Shown one piece after another: positions 26,252-34,829 of a stretch of 64,000 nucleotides of DNA. Both the position numbers and the translations under genes were made by a program. Under the pieces are notes generated by a model. It was not told the DNA's origin. It saw nothing but the letters and a program-made list of their open reading frames with translations, and did no database searches. This DNA is from Micromonospora musae (GTDB lineage: Bacteria; Actinomycetota; Actinomycetes; Mycobacteriales; Micromonosporaceae), in contig NZ_RAZT01000006.1 in NCBI RefSeq assembly GCF_003626635.1, forward strand, positions 186,001 to 250,000. Direction: 5' to 3'. Numbering within the stretch: position 1 is the stretch's first letter; every line of letters starts with the position of its first letter.

Positions 26252-27643
26252 GTGACAGACGTGGAGTTCTCCCAGGACTGGATCAAGCTGCTCGGCCGAC
26301 TCGACCGGCAGGTGTCTTCCGGGCGGCCTTCGCCGGACACTGCGGCGTTGTCCGAGTTGATGACCAGCTATCAGGTGCCGGGGGTCAGCATCGCCGTCGG
26401 GCACGTGGATGGGCGGGTCTGGGCCGCGGGATACGGCGTCACAGGTGGCGAGTCGTCAACGCCGGTGACCGCGGACACCGCTTTCGCGGCCTGTTCGATC
26501 AGTAAGCACGTCGCCGCGTTCGGCGCACTGCTGCTGGTTCAGAACGGCGTCCTGAACCTGGACACCGACATCGACGAGTACCTCACCTCGTGGCACCTGC
26601 GCGACCGCGCGGGTCGGCAACCGAGAGTTACGGTACGCCAACTACTGGCACACACGGCAGGGCTGTCCGACACCTGGTACCGCGGCTATGCCGCGGGTCG
26701 CGCCCCGTCGCTGCGGCAGGTCTTGGAGGGCAGCGGCTCGACGACCACTCCCCCGGTTCGATCGACCCTCTTGCCGGGTAGCCGATTCCGATACTCGGGC
26801 AGCCACTACTCCGTACTCCAGCAGCTGATGGTGGACGCGACCGCAACCCCGTTCGAGGAGCTCATGCGGACTCTGGTGCTGCAACCGTTGGCGATGGACG
26901 ACAGCAGCTTCGACCAGCAGGTCCCGCACCAGCGACCGCCGCAGCTGGTGGCTCGTGGCCATCACGGTGGCGGCACAGGGATTCCCGGCGGTTGGCGAGT
27001 GCAACCGGAGGCGGCCGCGGCTGGACTGTGGAGCACCCCGACCGACCTGCTCCGGCTCGACCTCGAGATCGCCCGGGCGGTCGCCGGCGAGTCGAAGCTG
27101 CTCGACCGCGACCTGGCCACCGAGATGTGGACGCCGCAGATTCCGGGCGGCAGCTACGGCCTCGGCACCGAGGTCGACGACCGCGCCGGGCGCCGTCGTT
27201 TCGGACACACCGGGCAGAACGTCGGCTATACGTGCTTCTCCTACGTGTGGCCCGACAGTGGCATCGCGGTCGCCGCGATGACCAACTCCGAGGATGGCTG
27301 GGAGCTGCTGGCCATCATCCGCGCCACTGCGGACCGTCGGTACGCCACCCGCATCGCGGCCGCGCCACTCGGTGATATGACGGGCCGCTACCTCTTGCAC
27401 GACGGCTACCCGATCGACATCGCGGTCACCGACGGCCAGCTGACCTTCTCCGCTGCGGCCCAGCAACCGGTCGTCCTCCTGGCGGAGCCGGACGGTCGCT
27501 ACCTGCACCCGGGGCTTGACCTGGAAGTCCGGTTCCTACCGACCCACGACCAGGCCTGCGTCCTGGAACTGTGGCAGGAGGGAGTCACCCAGACCGCGAG
27601 ACCAGCAACCGAGCAACCAGAGTCGCCGAGCATTCACCCGTGA
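26252..27643 (+). CDS. Serine hydrolase of the class C beta-lactamase family
   Basis: A 463-residue penicillin-binding-protein-like hydrolase. The catalytic SxxK is S82-I-S-K85 (FAACSISKHVA), the second motif is YSG (RYSGSHYS), and the third is HTG (FGHTGQNVG). Between them lie LLAHTAGLSDTWY and LQPLAMDDSSF, normal family features. A C-terminal ~100 residues (LGDMTGRYLLHDGYPIDIAVTD...) add a lipocalin-like beta-domain seen in esterases and D-aminopeptidases of this clan. No signal peptide is present, so it acts in the cytoplasm. GTG 26252 lies 7 nt after GAGAAT, which suggests a leaderless transcript. Confidence 0.85.
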   Translation: MTDVEFSQDWIKLLGRLDRQVSSGRPSPDTAALSELMTSYQVPGVSIAVGHVDGRVWAAGYGVTGGESSTPVTADTAFAACSISKHVAAFGALLLVQNGVLNLDTDIDEYLTSWHLRDRAGRQPRVTVRQLLAHTAGLSDTWYRGYAAGRAPSLRQVLEGSGSTTTPPVRSTLLPGSRFRYSGSHYSVLQQLMVDATATPFEELMRTLVLQPLAMDDSSFDQQVPHQRPPQLVARGHHGGGTGIPGGWRVQPEAAAAGLWSTPTDLLRLDLEIARAVAGESKLLDRDLATEMWTPQIPGGSYGLGTEVDDRAGRRRFGHTGQNVGYTCFSYVWPDSGIAVAAMTNSEDGWELLAIIRATADRRYATRIAAAPLGDMTGRYLLHDGYPIDIAVTDGQLTFSAAAQQPVVLLAEPDGRYLHPGLDLEVRFLPTHDQACVLELWQEGVTQTARPATEQPESPSIHP

Positions 27644-27820
27644 GCTGGCGGCGGCCGGCGATGTGCTGGACTGCGAAGACTGCCTAGAGTCACGATGGAA
27701 TCCGGTCCAGGACAGCCCGCCGAGCGCTGCTGCCTCCGCGCCACCGCGCCAAGGCCCGCGAGACCTCGACCGCTAACGGCCTATCGATCACTGGAAGCAT
27801 GCCGTACTAGTCTTCGCCGC

Positions 27821-28444
27821 ATGGCCTTGCGACCGGACGAGTTCTTTGACCATGTAGTCGCCGTCGCGGACAGCGAGCGTCGGCTTCCGTTGGCGCGCAT
27901 GACGGGATGGGAGATCAGTCCGTTCGAGCCGGATGGACTGCGCGTAGCGCCGTTGCGCCCGCCGGTGCTCCCCGAGCCTGCGCGGCACGGCGAGGATCCG
28001 TCGGGCTGCAACGCCTGCCGCGACCGGGACGAAGGGATCTGGTTCAACGATCACTGGCGGCTGGTCCGGATTCCCGGAGTGGGCGTCCCGCTGGTGCTCA
28101 TGCTGTTTCCGCGCGATCACTACGACATGGCGGATCTACCGGACGAACTGGCCGCCGAGCTGGGCCTGCTGAGCACTCGTATCGTTCGCCACGTGCAGGC
28201 GCTGCCGAACATTTCGCGAGCTCACGTCTACCGCATTGGAGATGGTGGCGCCCACCTGCACGTCTGGTTCTTCGCTCGCCCAGAAGGGCAAGCCCAGTTG
28301 TACGGGTCGTGGCTGGTCGTCTGGGACGACCTGCTACCGGAGTACCCCGCGGACGTCGCAGAAGCTGACGCGGAGATCGTCGCAGACGCGCTGGTCGCGT
28401 CCCATGGGGGCAGCCGATCGGCCGTCACCCCACCGGCTGCCTGA
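27821..28444 (+). CDS. HIT-like nucleotide hydrolase/transferase domain protein
   Basis: A 207-residue protein whose C-terminal half has the histidine-triad style motif GGAHLHVWFFARP (near 143-155), preceded by VGVPLVLMLFPRDHYDMADLPDELAAELG as in HIT/GalT proteins. An upstream CNACRDRDEGIWFNDHWRLV segment supplies a CxxC pair. HIT proteins hydrolyse or transfer nucleoside phosphoramidates or dinucleotides. Only two of the three usual histidines are obvious, so activity is uncertain. TAGTCT at 27808-27813 lies seven bases before the ATG, suggesting a leaderless mRNA. It is convergent with the DUF4291 gene. Confidence 0.7.
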   Translation: MALRPDEFFDHVVAVADSERRLPLARMTGWEISPFEPDGLRVAPLRPPVLPEPARHGEDPSGCNACRDRDEGIWFNDHWRLVRIPGVGVPLVLMLFPRDHYDMADLPDELAAELGLLSTRIVRHVQALPNISRAHVYRIGDGGAHLHVWFFARPEGQAQLYGSWLVVWDDLLPEYPADVAEADAEIVADALVASHGGSRSAVTPPAA

Positions 28445-28507
28445 CCGGTTGATCCGCAGCAGCCACTGCTCCCCTCACCGTTGCGCCGCCATCCTCCGCC
28501 GCGGGCG

Positions 28508-29137
28508 TCAATGTCTGTCCTGCTGTTCGGGCATTCCTCCGTTGGTAGCGTTCAGGCTGGCGGCGATCTGAGCCGGGAGTGGGTAGACACGTTCGATGGG
28601 CAGGTGGGCTGCCGCCGCGTGTTCGTCACCGGCGCGCAGAAGCTCACGGACACGCTGCACGGTGGCGGTGATGTCCGTGACGGCAACCACCCAGTCGTCC
28701 ACGTACCGGTCGACGGCCTCGCCGGACAACCCGACCTGCAGCGATCGGTAGGGCAGCGCCTTCAGCTGCAGTGACCGTTCCGGATCCCACTGCACTCGTA
28801 CCGGGCTGGCCTTCAGTTGCCGCGACCAGGCCTTCCTGTCGCCGTGCAGGTCCCGGTCGTAGTGACTCAGGCAGGCTCGCGCCAGCGCCCACTCGAAGCC
28901 CTCCCGGCCGATGTCGATGGACAGCACGTGCTCTTGCCCTGGCTGCGTGGCCCAGCCGCAGCGGTACATCATCCACAGGAAGGACGGCTTGATCCAGGTC
29001 ATCCGATCTCGTCTGAAGGGGGCCACGAAGCGGCCGGCTGCCACCGCTGGCAGCGCGATCTGCGGCGAATACGCCTGGTACACGGTGATGGTGTCGGCCG
29101 TGTAGCGGGCGCGGATCTGACGGGTGGGAACGGACAC
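28508..29137 (-). CDS. DUF4291 family protein
   Basis: A 209-residue protein matching DUF4291 over its whole length: RQIRARYTADTITVYQAYSPQIALPAV at the start, FRRDRMTWIKPSFLWMMYRCGWAT, then VLSIDIGREGFEWALARACLSH and VRVQWDPERSLQLKALPYRSLQVGLSGEAVDRYVDDWV. The function of the family is unknown; the dense conserved Trp/Arg/Lys pattern suggests an enzyme or nucleic-acid-binding protein. GTG 29137 is preceded by GTGAGG at eight bases, better than any longer start. Its 5' side borders the decayed copy of the reductase pair. Confidence 0.85.
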   Translation of the reverse strand: MSVPTRQIRARYTADTITVYQAYSPQIALPAVAAGRFVAPFRRDRMTWIKPSFLWMMYRCGWATQPGQEHVLSIDIGREGFEWALARACLSHYDRDLHGDRKAWSRQLKASPVRVQWDPERSLQLKALPYRSLQVGLSGEAVDRYVDDWVVAVTDITATVQRVRELLRAGDEHAAAAHLPIERVYPLPAQIAASLNATNGGMPEQQDRH

Positions 29138-29192
29138 CGCATGATCCTCACCGATCAGGACCCGACCGCTCCACACAATTCCGCACCCACGC

Positions 29193-29303
29193 CGGCGGCG
29201 GGGCCCCTTCTTCCAGACCCTCCCCCAGCACGTACGCCTGCGCCTCATCGAGGCCGTCCCGGCGCCCGACGTCACCCACCTCCACTACGCGGTCGAGCGA
29301 TGA
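29193..29303 (+). pseudogene. Fragment of the RibD-C reductase gene
   Basis: This stretch matches the last ~110 bases of the reductase gene at 25113-25706 (FFQ...LRLIEAVPAPDVTHLHYAVER*, with one base lost near 29201 that breaks the frame). No upstream part of the gene is present. It runs directly into a copy of the neighbouring PPOX gene. Confidence 0.85.
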
Positions 29304-29365
29304 CCGGCACCGCCGACCAGCACAGTCAGAAGCCCACCCGGAACCTACGCCGGGAGACGAGAACC

Positions 29366-29634
29366 ATGCTTAATTCCGACGTACGCCGCGTGCTCGACGA
29401 CACCCCGATCGCCCACCTCGCCACTGTCCTGCCCGACAGCGCCCCGCATCCGTCCCGGTCTGGAGCGGCACCCACGGCGAACACATCGTGATCCTCACCG
29501 GCCCGGGCAGCCGCAAAGCCCGCAACCTGCGCCGCGACCCACGAGTCGCGCTCTCCCTGACACCAGCCAACAACCCGGCCCAGCCAATCATCGTCCGCGG
29601 CCGCGTCATCGAATGGCTCGAAGCGGACCCGGCT
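29366..29634 (+). pseudogene. Frameshifted, truncated copy of the PPOX oxidoreductase gene
   Basis: The first frame reads MLNSDVRRVLDDTPIAHLATVLPDSAPH, as in the gene at 25790. It then loses one base near 29448 and continues in another frame with ILTGPGSRKARNLRRDPRVALSLTPANNPAQPIIVRGRVIEWLE, after which homology stops. The last ~35 residues are missing. Together with the fragment before it, it is a diverged copy of 25610-26060. Confidence 0.88.
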
Positions 29635-29708
29635 AAACCAGCCGGCACAGACATCGGCCGACGTGGCGGTGCACTCGCTGGCCGATGATCGGGTGCCTCA
29701 CAGCCTGA

Positions 29709-30137
29709 ATGCCCTACGAGCAGCTTCTCGAGGGTGCAGATCGGTATCCGCCCGCGGTCCGCCAGAATCTACGCGTGACCTTCGACGCCTATCGGCTCCA
29801 GCAGGCCTTCGACGAGGCCGAACTCCACGCCGACACCGACACGCTGCGGGCGCTGCTCGCCGATGACTTCCGATCCATTGGCGACCAGGGCCACGTGCTG
29901 GACAAGACACAGTGGATCGGCAAGTTTGTCGAATTCGCCTACCTCAGCCTGGACAGCAGCGACGTCGAGGTGCACCGCTATGAGCATGCCGCCATCGTCC
30001 GCTGCGTCCAGCGCAGCCGCTCGACCTGGCGGGACCAGGAGATGGCCCTGACCGTCCGCGTCAGCCAGACCTGGGTCGAGCAGCCCGAGGGCTGGCAACT
30101 TGCGGGCATTCAGTTCAGCAGCCTCGGTGAAGCCTGA
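29709..30137 (+). CDS. NTF2-like/SnoaL-like protein
   Basis: A 142-residue protein with an NTF2-like alpha+beta cone pattern: an N-terminal helix pair (YRLQQAFDEAELHADTDTLRALLADDFRSIGDQGHVLDKTQWI), then beta strands ending in LTVRVSQTWVEQPEGWQLAGIQFS as in DUF4440/SnoaL_3 members. Such proteins bind or act on small molecules, or are simple binding scaffolds. ATG 29709 gives 142 residues; GTG 29775 (120 residues) fits the family start better and follows an AGAATC box, so it may be the real start of a leaderless message. It lies just after the decayed PPOX copy. Confidence 0.75.
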   Translation: MPYEQLLEGADRYPPAVRQNLRVTFDAYRLQQAFDEAELHADTDTLRALLADDFRSIGDQGHVLDKTQWIGKFVEFAYLSLDSSDVEVHRYEHAAIVRCVQRSRSTWRDQEMALTVRVSQTWVEQPEGWQLAGIQFSSLGEA

Positions 30138-30266
30138 CCGTCGCCTCTCGGTCCGACATTCGGCATCAAGGCCACGACCAGCAATTCATGTCGCGCGGTC
30201 CGGATGCACGGATCTGCCGCAGACGGGCGCGACGCTCCGCCGTAGGTGAATCCCCCACGGCGCACC

Positions 30267-30701
30267 TCACCCGGCTTCATCCTTGATGGGTCGAGGAGAC
30301 GTCGTCGACTCAGGGGCTTTCCGCTGGTATCCGCACTCGTCGTGAACCCAGCGGTCAAGGTAGGTCGCCCTGTTGACTTGCGTATCCACGACCGCGAGCC
30401 ATTCGGCCGCCGCCCGCTTCATGTGTCGGACCGCGGCGGCGTCCTGTTCCGGCGATCCCCTTCCAGGGGCGTCCATCTCATCTGTCAGTGCTCCCCAGAT
30501 GAGGTTGAGCGCGGTCGGTATGTCAGGCAGGTACGCTGCTCGGGGGGTCTTGGACATGGCGCTCATGGCCAGCCCCTGAAACTCGAGACCCGCCTCGTAG
30601 GTGGGCCAGCCCTCTTCGACATCGAGCACAAGACGCGCCTGGTCCGCGGTTGCCTCCAGGAAGCCTTCGGGCCCGTGTTCTGGATGCCAACGACCTGCCA
30701 C
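30267..30701 (-). CDS. Hypothetical protein, 144 residues
   Basis: A soluble, mostly helical protein of unknown function (VAGRWHPEHGPEGFLEATADQ at the start; AAEWLAVVDTQVNRATYLDRWVHDECGY near the end). It has several conserved-looking Trp and acidic positions but no recognised domain. The only long start is GTG 30701, without a clear ribosome site. It is convergent with the NTF2-like gene. Composition is consistent with a real gene, but confidence is moderate. Confidence 0.5.
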   Translation of the reverse strand: MAGRWHPEHGPEGFLEATADQARLVLDVEEGWPTYEAGLEFQGLAMSAMSKTPRAAYLPDIPTALNLIWGALTDEMDAPGRGSPEQDAAAVRHMKRAAAEWLAVVDTQVNRATYLDRWVHDECGYQRKAPESTTSPRPIKDEAG

Positions 30702-31029
30702 GACAAGGACGCTACGCCAGCCGCCAGAAGCATCCGGCTAACCCCTGCCGCCGAGCGGGCGGAGCCTGAATCGCCGCGGACGCATTCACTCATCTGCCGC
30801 GTTGCGCGCCGGAGGCGACCATTTCGCGCACGGCGGTCATCTGCCGGAGTGACGGCACGGGAGGCTGATCCAGGGTTCGAGGGTGCGACCGGAGTTCCTA
30901 GGGCGGTGAACAGCGGTGGAGACCTGGCACCTACGTGAGGGGAACCGAGGTCGGGTGGTCCGACGGAGCGCCGAGGAACGCGCGGATCCATCCTGACCGC
31001 AGGCCGCAGCCGCCGCCTCCGCAGCCCGA
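30702..31029. other. Intergenic stretch, nothing recognised
   Basis: About 330 bases between two minus-strand genes, with no frame supported by a start site or domain. A GGTTCGAG motif here resembles a tRNA T-loop, but no cloverleaf surrounds it. Confidence 0.45.
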
Positions 31030-31485
31030 TCAGGAACTCGGGGCGTCGCGTTTGAGGCGCTGCAGCTGTTCGACCTTGCGTTCGGCGCCCTGCCGGGAGT
31101 ACGAGCCGAGCGCCGAGAGCGGTATGACGGCGTCTGAGTCGTCAGAGAGGCGGAGGACCGGAGCGTAGAGCGGTAAGCCTCCTCGTACGTCGATCTGCGA
31201 GCAGTCGACCGACTGGATCGCGCTCCACGGTGTGAACTTGTCACGGCTGTCGAAGCGTCGAACGCGGACACCGCCCGCGTCGATGACTACGCCGAGTCGA
31301 AGAGCCCGCCAGATCCCGGCCACGCCACTCGTGAGGAGCACGCATCCCAACACGATGCCGAACCAGTCGCGCTCGGCCACAACGTCCCCGGGGGTGAAGT
31401 ACGTGGTGCCCAACAGCGTCCACAGCGTGAAGATGACGACCAGGACCGGGATCTGAATGCGTGGCCTGATGACGATGCGGCTCAT
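31030..31485 (-). CDS. Membrane-anchored PH-like domain protein
   Basis: A 151-residue protein with two N-terminal transmembrane helices (IPVLVVIFTLWTLLGTTYF and FGIVLGCVLLTSGVAGIWRAL). They are followed by a bacterial PH-like domain of ~75 residues: LGVVIDAGGVRVRRFDSRDKFTPWSAIQSVDC ... LYAPVLRLSDDSDAVIPLSAL. This layout is frequent in actinobacteria and its function is unknown. ATG 31485 (MSRIVIRP) and ATG 31494 are both possible starts. Confidence 0.75.
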   Translation of the reverse strand: MSRIVIRPRIQIPVLVVIFTLWTLLGTTYFTPGDVVAERDWFGIVLGCVLLTSGVAGIWRALRLGVVIDAGGVRVRRFDSRDKFTPWSAIQSVDCSQIDVRGGLPLYAPVLRLSDDSDAVIPLSALGSYSRQGAERKVEQLQRLKRDAPSS

Positions 31486-31494
31486 GGCGGGCAT

Positions 31495-31795
31495 ATTACA
31501 AATGGCCAGCGCGGGCAACAGGAAAGCCCGGTTGGAGCTGCTGCGTCGGATCACCGGGCCAACGGGCTGCCGGTAAGGTCCGAGGCACGGATCAGCCGCC
31601 GTCACCGCCCCGCCACTGAGCGAAGCCATCACGCCCGGTAGCTGGTCTCGGGGCCAAGCAGCCACCTGGCCGCCGATGAGAGCACGTTCTCCGGGGCAGT
31701 CGTGAACGCAGTCCCACCCGCTCGGAGTGCCCTCGCCGGCTGAGCCACGCGGTCCCCGAGCCAGCAGATCACCGAGGCAGCGATAGCCTGCCGTC
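31495..31795. other. Divergent promoter region, no gene seen
   Basis: Three hundred bases between divergent genes. TAGCCT (31784-31789) lies six bases before the YdeI-like ATG and probably serves as its -10 box. Nothing else could be assigned. Confidence 0.45.
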
Positions 31796-32419
31796 ATGAC
31801 GAGCGCCGAACTGGACGAGTTGATCGTCGCCGACGCCGACGCACTGCGGGTGTGGTTGTCGGCCAACCACGCCACGTCGCCCGGTGTCTGGCTCGCCCTG
31901 ACCAAGAAGGGCGGCACGGTCACGACGCTGACCTGGCAGCAGGCGGTCGACGAGGCCCTGTGTTTCGGCTGGATCGACGGGCAGGCCCGTAGACGGGATC
32001 AGGACAGCTCCTGGATCCGGTTCACCCCGCGCCGGCCCCGCAGTTCCTGGTCACAACGCAACGTCGCGAATGTGGCCCGGTTGGAGGCGCACGGGCGGAT
32101 GCTGCCCCCAGGCCGCCTCGCGGTGGAGGCCGCGAAGGCGGACGGGCGGTGGGCGGCCGCCTACGCCCCGCCGTCGGAGGCCGAGATGCCGGCCGACCTG
32201 CTCGCCGCCATCGCCGCCGACCCCGCCGCCCAGGCCATGTTCGACGTACTAACGAAGACCAACCGGTTCGCACTCATCTACCGCGTCAATGCCGTCAAGC
32301 GGGCACAGACCCGAGAGCGGAAGATCGGCGAGTTCGTCGCCATGCTGGCCCGCCACGAGACCATCTACCCGCAGAAGGCCAAGCCTTCGACCTCGCCGCA
32401 ATCGGCAGCTGGGCTCTGA
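31796..32419 (+). CDS. YdeI/OmdA-family protein
   Basis: A 207-residue soluble protein of the YdeI/OmpD-associated group (bacteriocin-protection-like). It has LRVWLSANHATSPGVWLALTKKG, the family core TWQQAVDEALCFGWIDGQARRRDQDSSWIRFTPRRPRSSWSQRN, and MPADLLAAIAADPAAQAMFD followed by the K-R-x-E-R-K-I-G element near the end. Members are linked to peptide or bacteriocin tolerance in some bacteria, but their mechanism is not established. A -10-like TAGCCT lies six bases before the ATG, suggesting leaderless translation. It stands as a single gene. Confidence 0.85.
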   Translation: MTSAELDELIVADADALRVWLSANHATSPGVWLALTKKGGTVTTLTWQQAVDEALCFGWIDGQARRRDQDSSWIRFTPRRPRSSWSQRNVANVARLEAHGRMLPPGRLAVEAAKADGRWAAAYAPPSEAEMPADLLAAIAADPAAQAMFDVLTKTNRFALIYRVNAVKRAQTRERKIGEFVAMLARHETIYPQKAKPSTSPQSAAGL

Positions 32420-32488
32420 CTGCGGACGATGGCGTGCCGCATTGCGCAGGACTGAGCGGTGACGTCCGGCGGTCAGGTCGCCGACGGA

Positions 32489-32848
32489 TCAGGCTTCGTC
32501 CCAACGCTCGGCGTCGGCTCCCCACCCGGACGGCGCTGCCTGACGTACTTCGTCTCGGCTCACCGTCCGCAGGTCGGCCGCTCGGACCTTCACGACCGGG
32601 ACGTCGAAGGCGAACTCCACGTTCGACCCATCGGCGAACGAGACCGTCACGTGAGTGTCGGGACCTGCGGGGTGGTTGTCCATCCATTGCACGTGGACAA
32701 CCTCGGCCGTCAGGGATCCGTCCGGACGCACCAACACGAATCCCTCGAGGTCGCCCTGGGCAACATCCGGTTGGAGCCGTCCACGCTGCTGCGCGAGCTG
32801 CTGCTCTCGCCAGCGACGTCGTGCGTCGGTGTCCGCCACGGAGTGCAT
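32489..32848 (-). CDS. Hypothetical protein, 119 residues
   Basis: A small cytoplasmic protein with a charged N-terminal helix (ARRRWREQQLAQQRGRLQ) and a beta-rich middle (GFVLVRPDGSLTAEVVHVQWMDNHPAGPDTHVTVSFADGSNVEFAFDVPVVKV). It then has a basic helix and an acidic tail. No family is recognised. The start is ATG 32848. It is convergent with the YdeI-like gene and otherwise isolated. Confidence 0.6.
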   Translation of the reverse strand: MHSVADTDARRRWREQQLAQQRGRLQPDVAQGDLEGFVLVRPDGSLTAEVVHVQWMDNHPAGPDTHVTVSFADGSNVEFAFDVPVVKVRAADLRTVSRDEVRQAAPSGWGADAERWDEA

Positions 32849-33055
32849 TCTTCAACGGGCCAAGCAGCCGCGGAACCCGCGACGTGCGCGACCCACGAAG
32901 TATGAACGTCCGGATCTGCCGCTGATCAAGGCGGCACCGATCGGCCAAGGTCGGGGGTGCGCTGATCTGCCGCCGTAGGTGCGCCGGCCGCGGGCGGTCC
33001 CAAGCGTTTGCGCCTCCTTGGCGCTGGCGACCCCGCTCCCAGCCTGTCTACGCAG

Positions 33056-33739
33056 TCAGGATGGGTACGTGTTGCCGGGCGTCGTTGCGATCAGCACATC
33101 GGCCACCGGCTGCCAACCGAGGGTCATGTAGAGGCGTTGGCCGTCCTCGCTGGCGATGAGAATGCCGTGTTCGACGCCTTCTTCGATCGCGGAACCGGCC
33201 AGTGCGCTCATGACCGCACTGGCCAGGCCCTTGCGGCGATGAGCCGGCGTGGTCTCGATTCGGTCTGCGACCGCATCGGTTCCGGCCAGTCCCATCGTCC
33301 CGCGCGCGCCAACCTCTCCCGACTCGTGCCGTACCGTCGCCGTGACCAGGCTGTCGCTTCCGCGCGAGTCGACCTGGGTCAGGAGCCGGTACGGCGCCAC
33401 GGGCATGTTCTGCGGATGCCCCCGAAGATCGGCCGTCATCAACAGTTCCGAGTGCTTGAGCACGATCAGGCCTGCGGCAACCAGTGCCGAGGCCGCCCTT
33501 GCCGGGTCGGTGGTGGGCACGGTCAGCCACGTGACGGTGTCCTCACCGGCGACCAGCTCAGCCAGCCTGGTGAGCGATGAGAGATCCTCGCCGGCGTCGA
33601 GCGCCACATATTCGATGTCGCGGCCGGGCTGCATGCATCGGACCCGCAACGCGCCGCCTACGTCTTCGGCGGCGGGCAGTGTGCGGGCCACGGACCAGCC
33701 ACGCTGCCAGCGGACGATGAGATCTCGCAGGTCGCTCAC
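33056..33739 (-). CDS. GNAT-family N-acetyltransferase
   Basis: A 227-residue protein whose C-terminal half carries the acetyl-CoA-binding loop of GNAT enzymes (VADRIETTPAHRRKGLASAVMSALAGSAIEEGVEHGILIASEDGQRLYMTLGWQPV). The N-terminal half is a degenerate GNAT-like or family-specific segment (VRWQRGWSVARTLPA ... WLTVPTTDPARAASALVAAG), a layout seen in several actinobacterial single-gene acetyltransferases. The acceptor is unknown. GTG 33739 is taken as start. Its stop lies in sequence shared with no neighbour. Confidence 0.82.
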   Translation of the reverse strand: MSDLRDLIVRWQRGWSVARTLPAAEDVGGALRVRCMQPGRDIEYVALDAGEDLSSLTRLAELVAGEDTVTWLTVPTTDPARAASALVAAGLIVLKHSELLMTADLRGHPQNMPVAPYRLLTQVDSRGSDSLVTATVRHESGEVGARGTMGLAGTDAVADRIETTPAHRRKGLASAVMSALAGSAIEEGVEHGILIASEDGQRLYMTLGWQPVADVLIATTPGNTYPS

Positions 33740-33800
33740 CCATCGAGTAGATCAGTTGCACCTGAGTGACCCGCCACGCCCTGGCGCAATGAGCCCGAGG

Positions 33801-34556
33801 TCACGACTCTGTCTTCACGCGCTTATGGGTGCGCGCGAGTGGTTGATCACCTCCCCGCATCTCCACCACCGTTCCAGCGACTCCTTCCCGGATGAGCTGC
33901 AAGACCACCGCCACGACATCAGCTGGGGGGATCAGCGGGCCGGTTGCCGCGCGTTCGGCGTGACTCATGAGCGCCCACTGAGCCTGGGCACGTTCGAGAC
34001 CGATCCAGTCGGGAGCCACGCACATCACCCGAACGCCGTGGCTGGTCGCCAAGCCGCTCAGGCTGGAGGTGAAGCGGATGAGACCAGCCTTGGCGGCCCC
34101 GTACTCGGGTGATCCGTATGACGTGGAGTCGATGCCTGCGCTGGACGAGATGTTGATGATCGCGCCGCTGCCCTGTTCACGCGTGGGTGCCATAACAAGC
34201 TGGCTGAGCATCATCGGGGCGACGAGGTTCAGGTTGATCGTCGCTGCCCACTCGTCGGCCGTCGCTTCGGGATATTGCCGCCGCGGAGTCCAACCACCGG
34301 CATTGTTGACGAGCACGTGGGGGCCTCCCAGCTCCCGCGCGGCGGAGACGATGCGGTCGGCATCGGATGGCACTCGGACGTCGGCGCACACCTTGCGCAC
34401 CGGCACTGCACGCGCCTCGATCACGTGGGCGCACGCCTCGGCAGCTCGTTCATCGCGATCGACGACGATGATGCCGTAATAAGTATCGGCGAGCCCGATG
34501 GCGATCTCTCGACCCAAGCCACCGCCGGCCCCCGTCACGATCGCGATTCGCGCCAT
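33801..34556 (-). CDS. Short-chain dehydrogenase/reductase
   Basis: A 251-residue classical SDR. The cofactor motif TGAGGGLG is at 8-15, the structural NNAGG at about 89-93, the catalytic Ser in IINISSSAG, and YGAAK completes the triad. VDRD after the second strand favours NAD(H). GGGAGGG (seven bases before the ATG on the coding strand) is a strong ribosome site. The C-terminal residues AGTVVEMRGGDQPLA replace the usual DGG ending. It has no operon partner; the substrate is unknown. Confidence 0.88.
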   Translation of the reverse strand: MARIAIVTGAGGGLGREIAIGLADTYYGIIVVDRDERAAEACAHVIEARAVPVRKVCADVRVPSDADRIVSAARELGGPHVLVNNAGGWTPRRQYPEATADEWAATINLNLVAPMMLSQLVMAPTREQGSGAIINISSSAGIDSTSYGSPEYGAAKAGLIRFTSSLSGLATSHGVRVMCVAPDWIGLERAQAQWALMSHAERAATGPLIPPADVVAVVLQLIREGVAGTVVEMRGGDQPLARTHKRVKTES

Positions 34557-34774
34557 GGTCGCCCTCCCTGCGTCGCCCCTAGACGCCCGTTCCTACCCGA
34601 GGACTCCGGCGGCGAAGCAGGTCACGATCCGTCGATCCCGACCCCTCAGGCGCGCTTCGCTGCCCGACCGGCTTCGAGGCCCTGATCACTGGGCTAAATC
34701 TCTTCGTTCAGCTGTGACGCCCTGATGCTCGGACCACCTGACGCGACCCGCCGAGATGCCCTCGGGGCGCGACG

Positions 34775-34812
34775 CACGGGGCCGGCCCGGTGGAATCCGG
34801 ACCGGCCCCGTG
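34775..34812 (-). terminator. Hairpin terminator of the large phosphoesterase gene
   Basis: CACGGGGCCGG (34775-34785) pairs perfectly with 34802-34812. Four further pairs continue inside after one mismatch, giving a very stable stem 18 nt past the stop codon of the minus-strand gene. Confidence 0.8.
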
Positions 34813-34829
34813 TGGTGGGTGGATGTGGG

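Noticed and set aside
30855..30885. GGTTCGAG resembling a tRNA T-loop
   Set aside because: No acceptor, anticodon or D-arm can be built around it.
34558..34700. Short frames between the SDR and the terminator region as genes
   Set aside because: No ribosome site, no domain and no consistent codon pattern.
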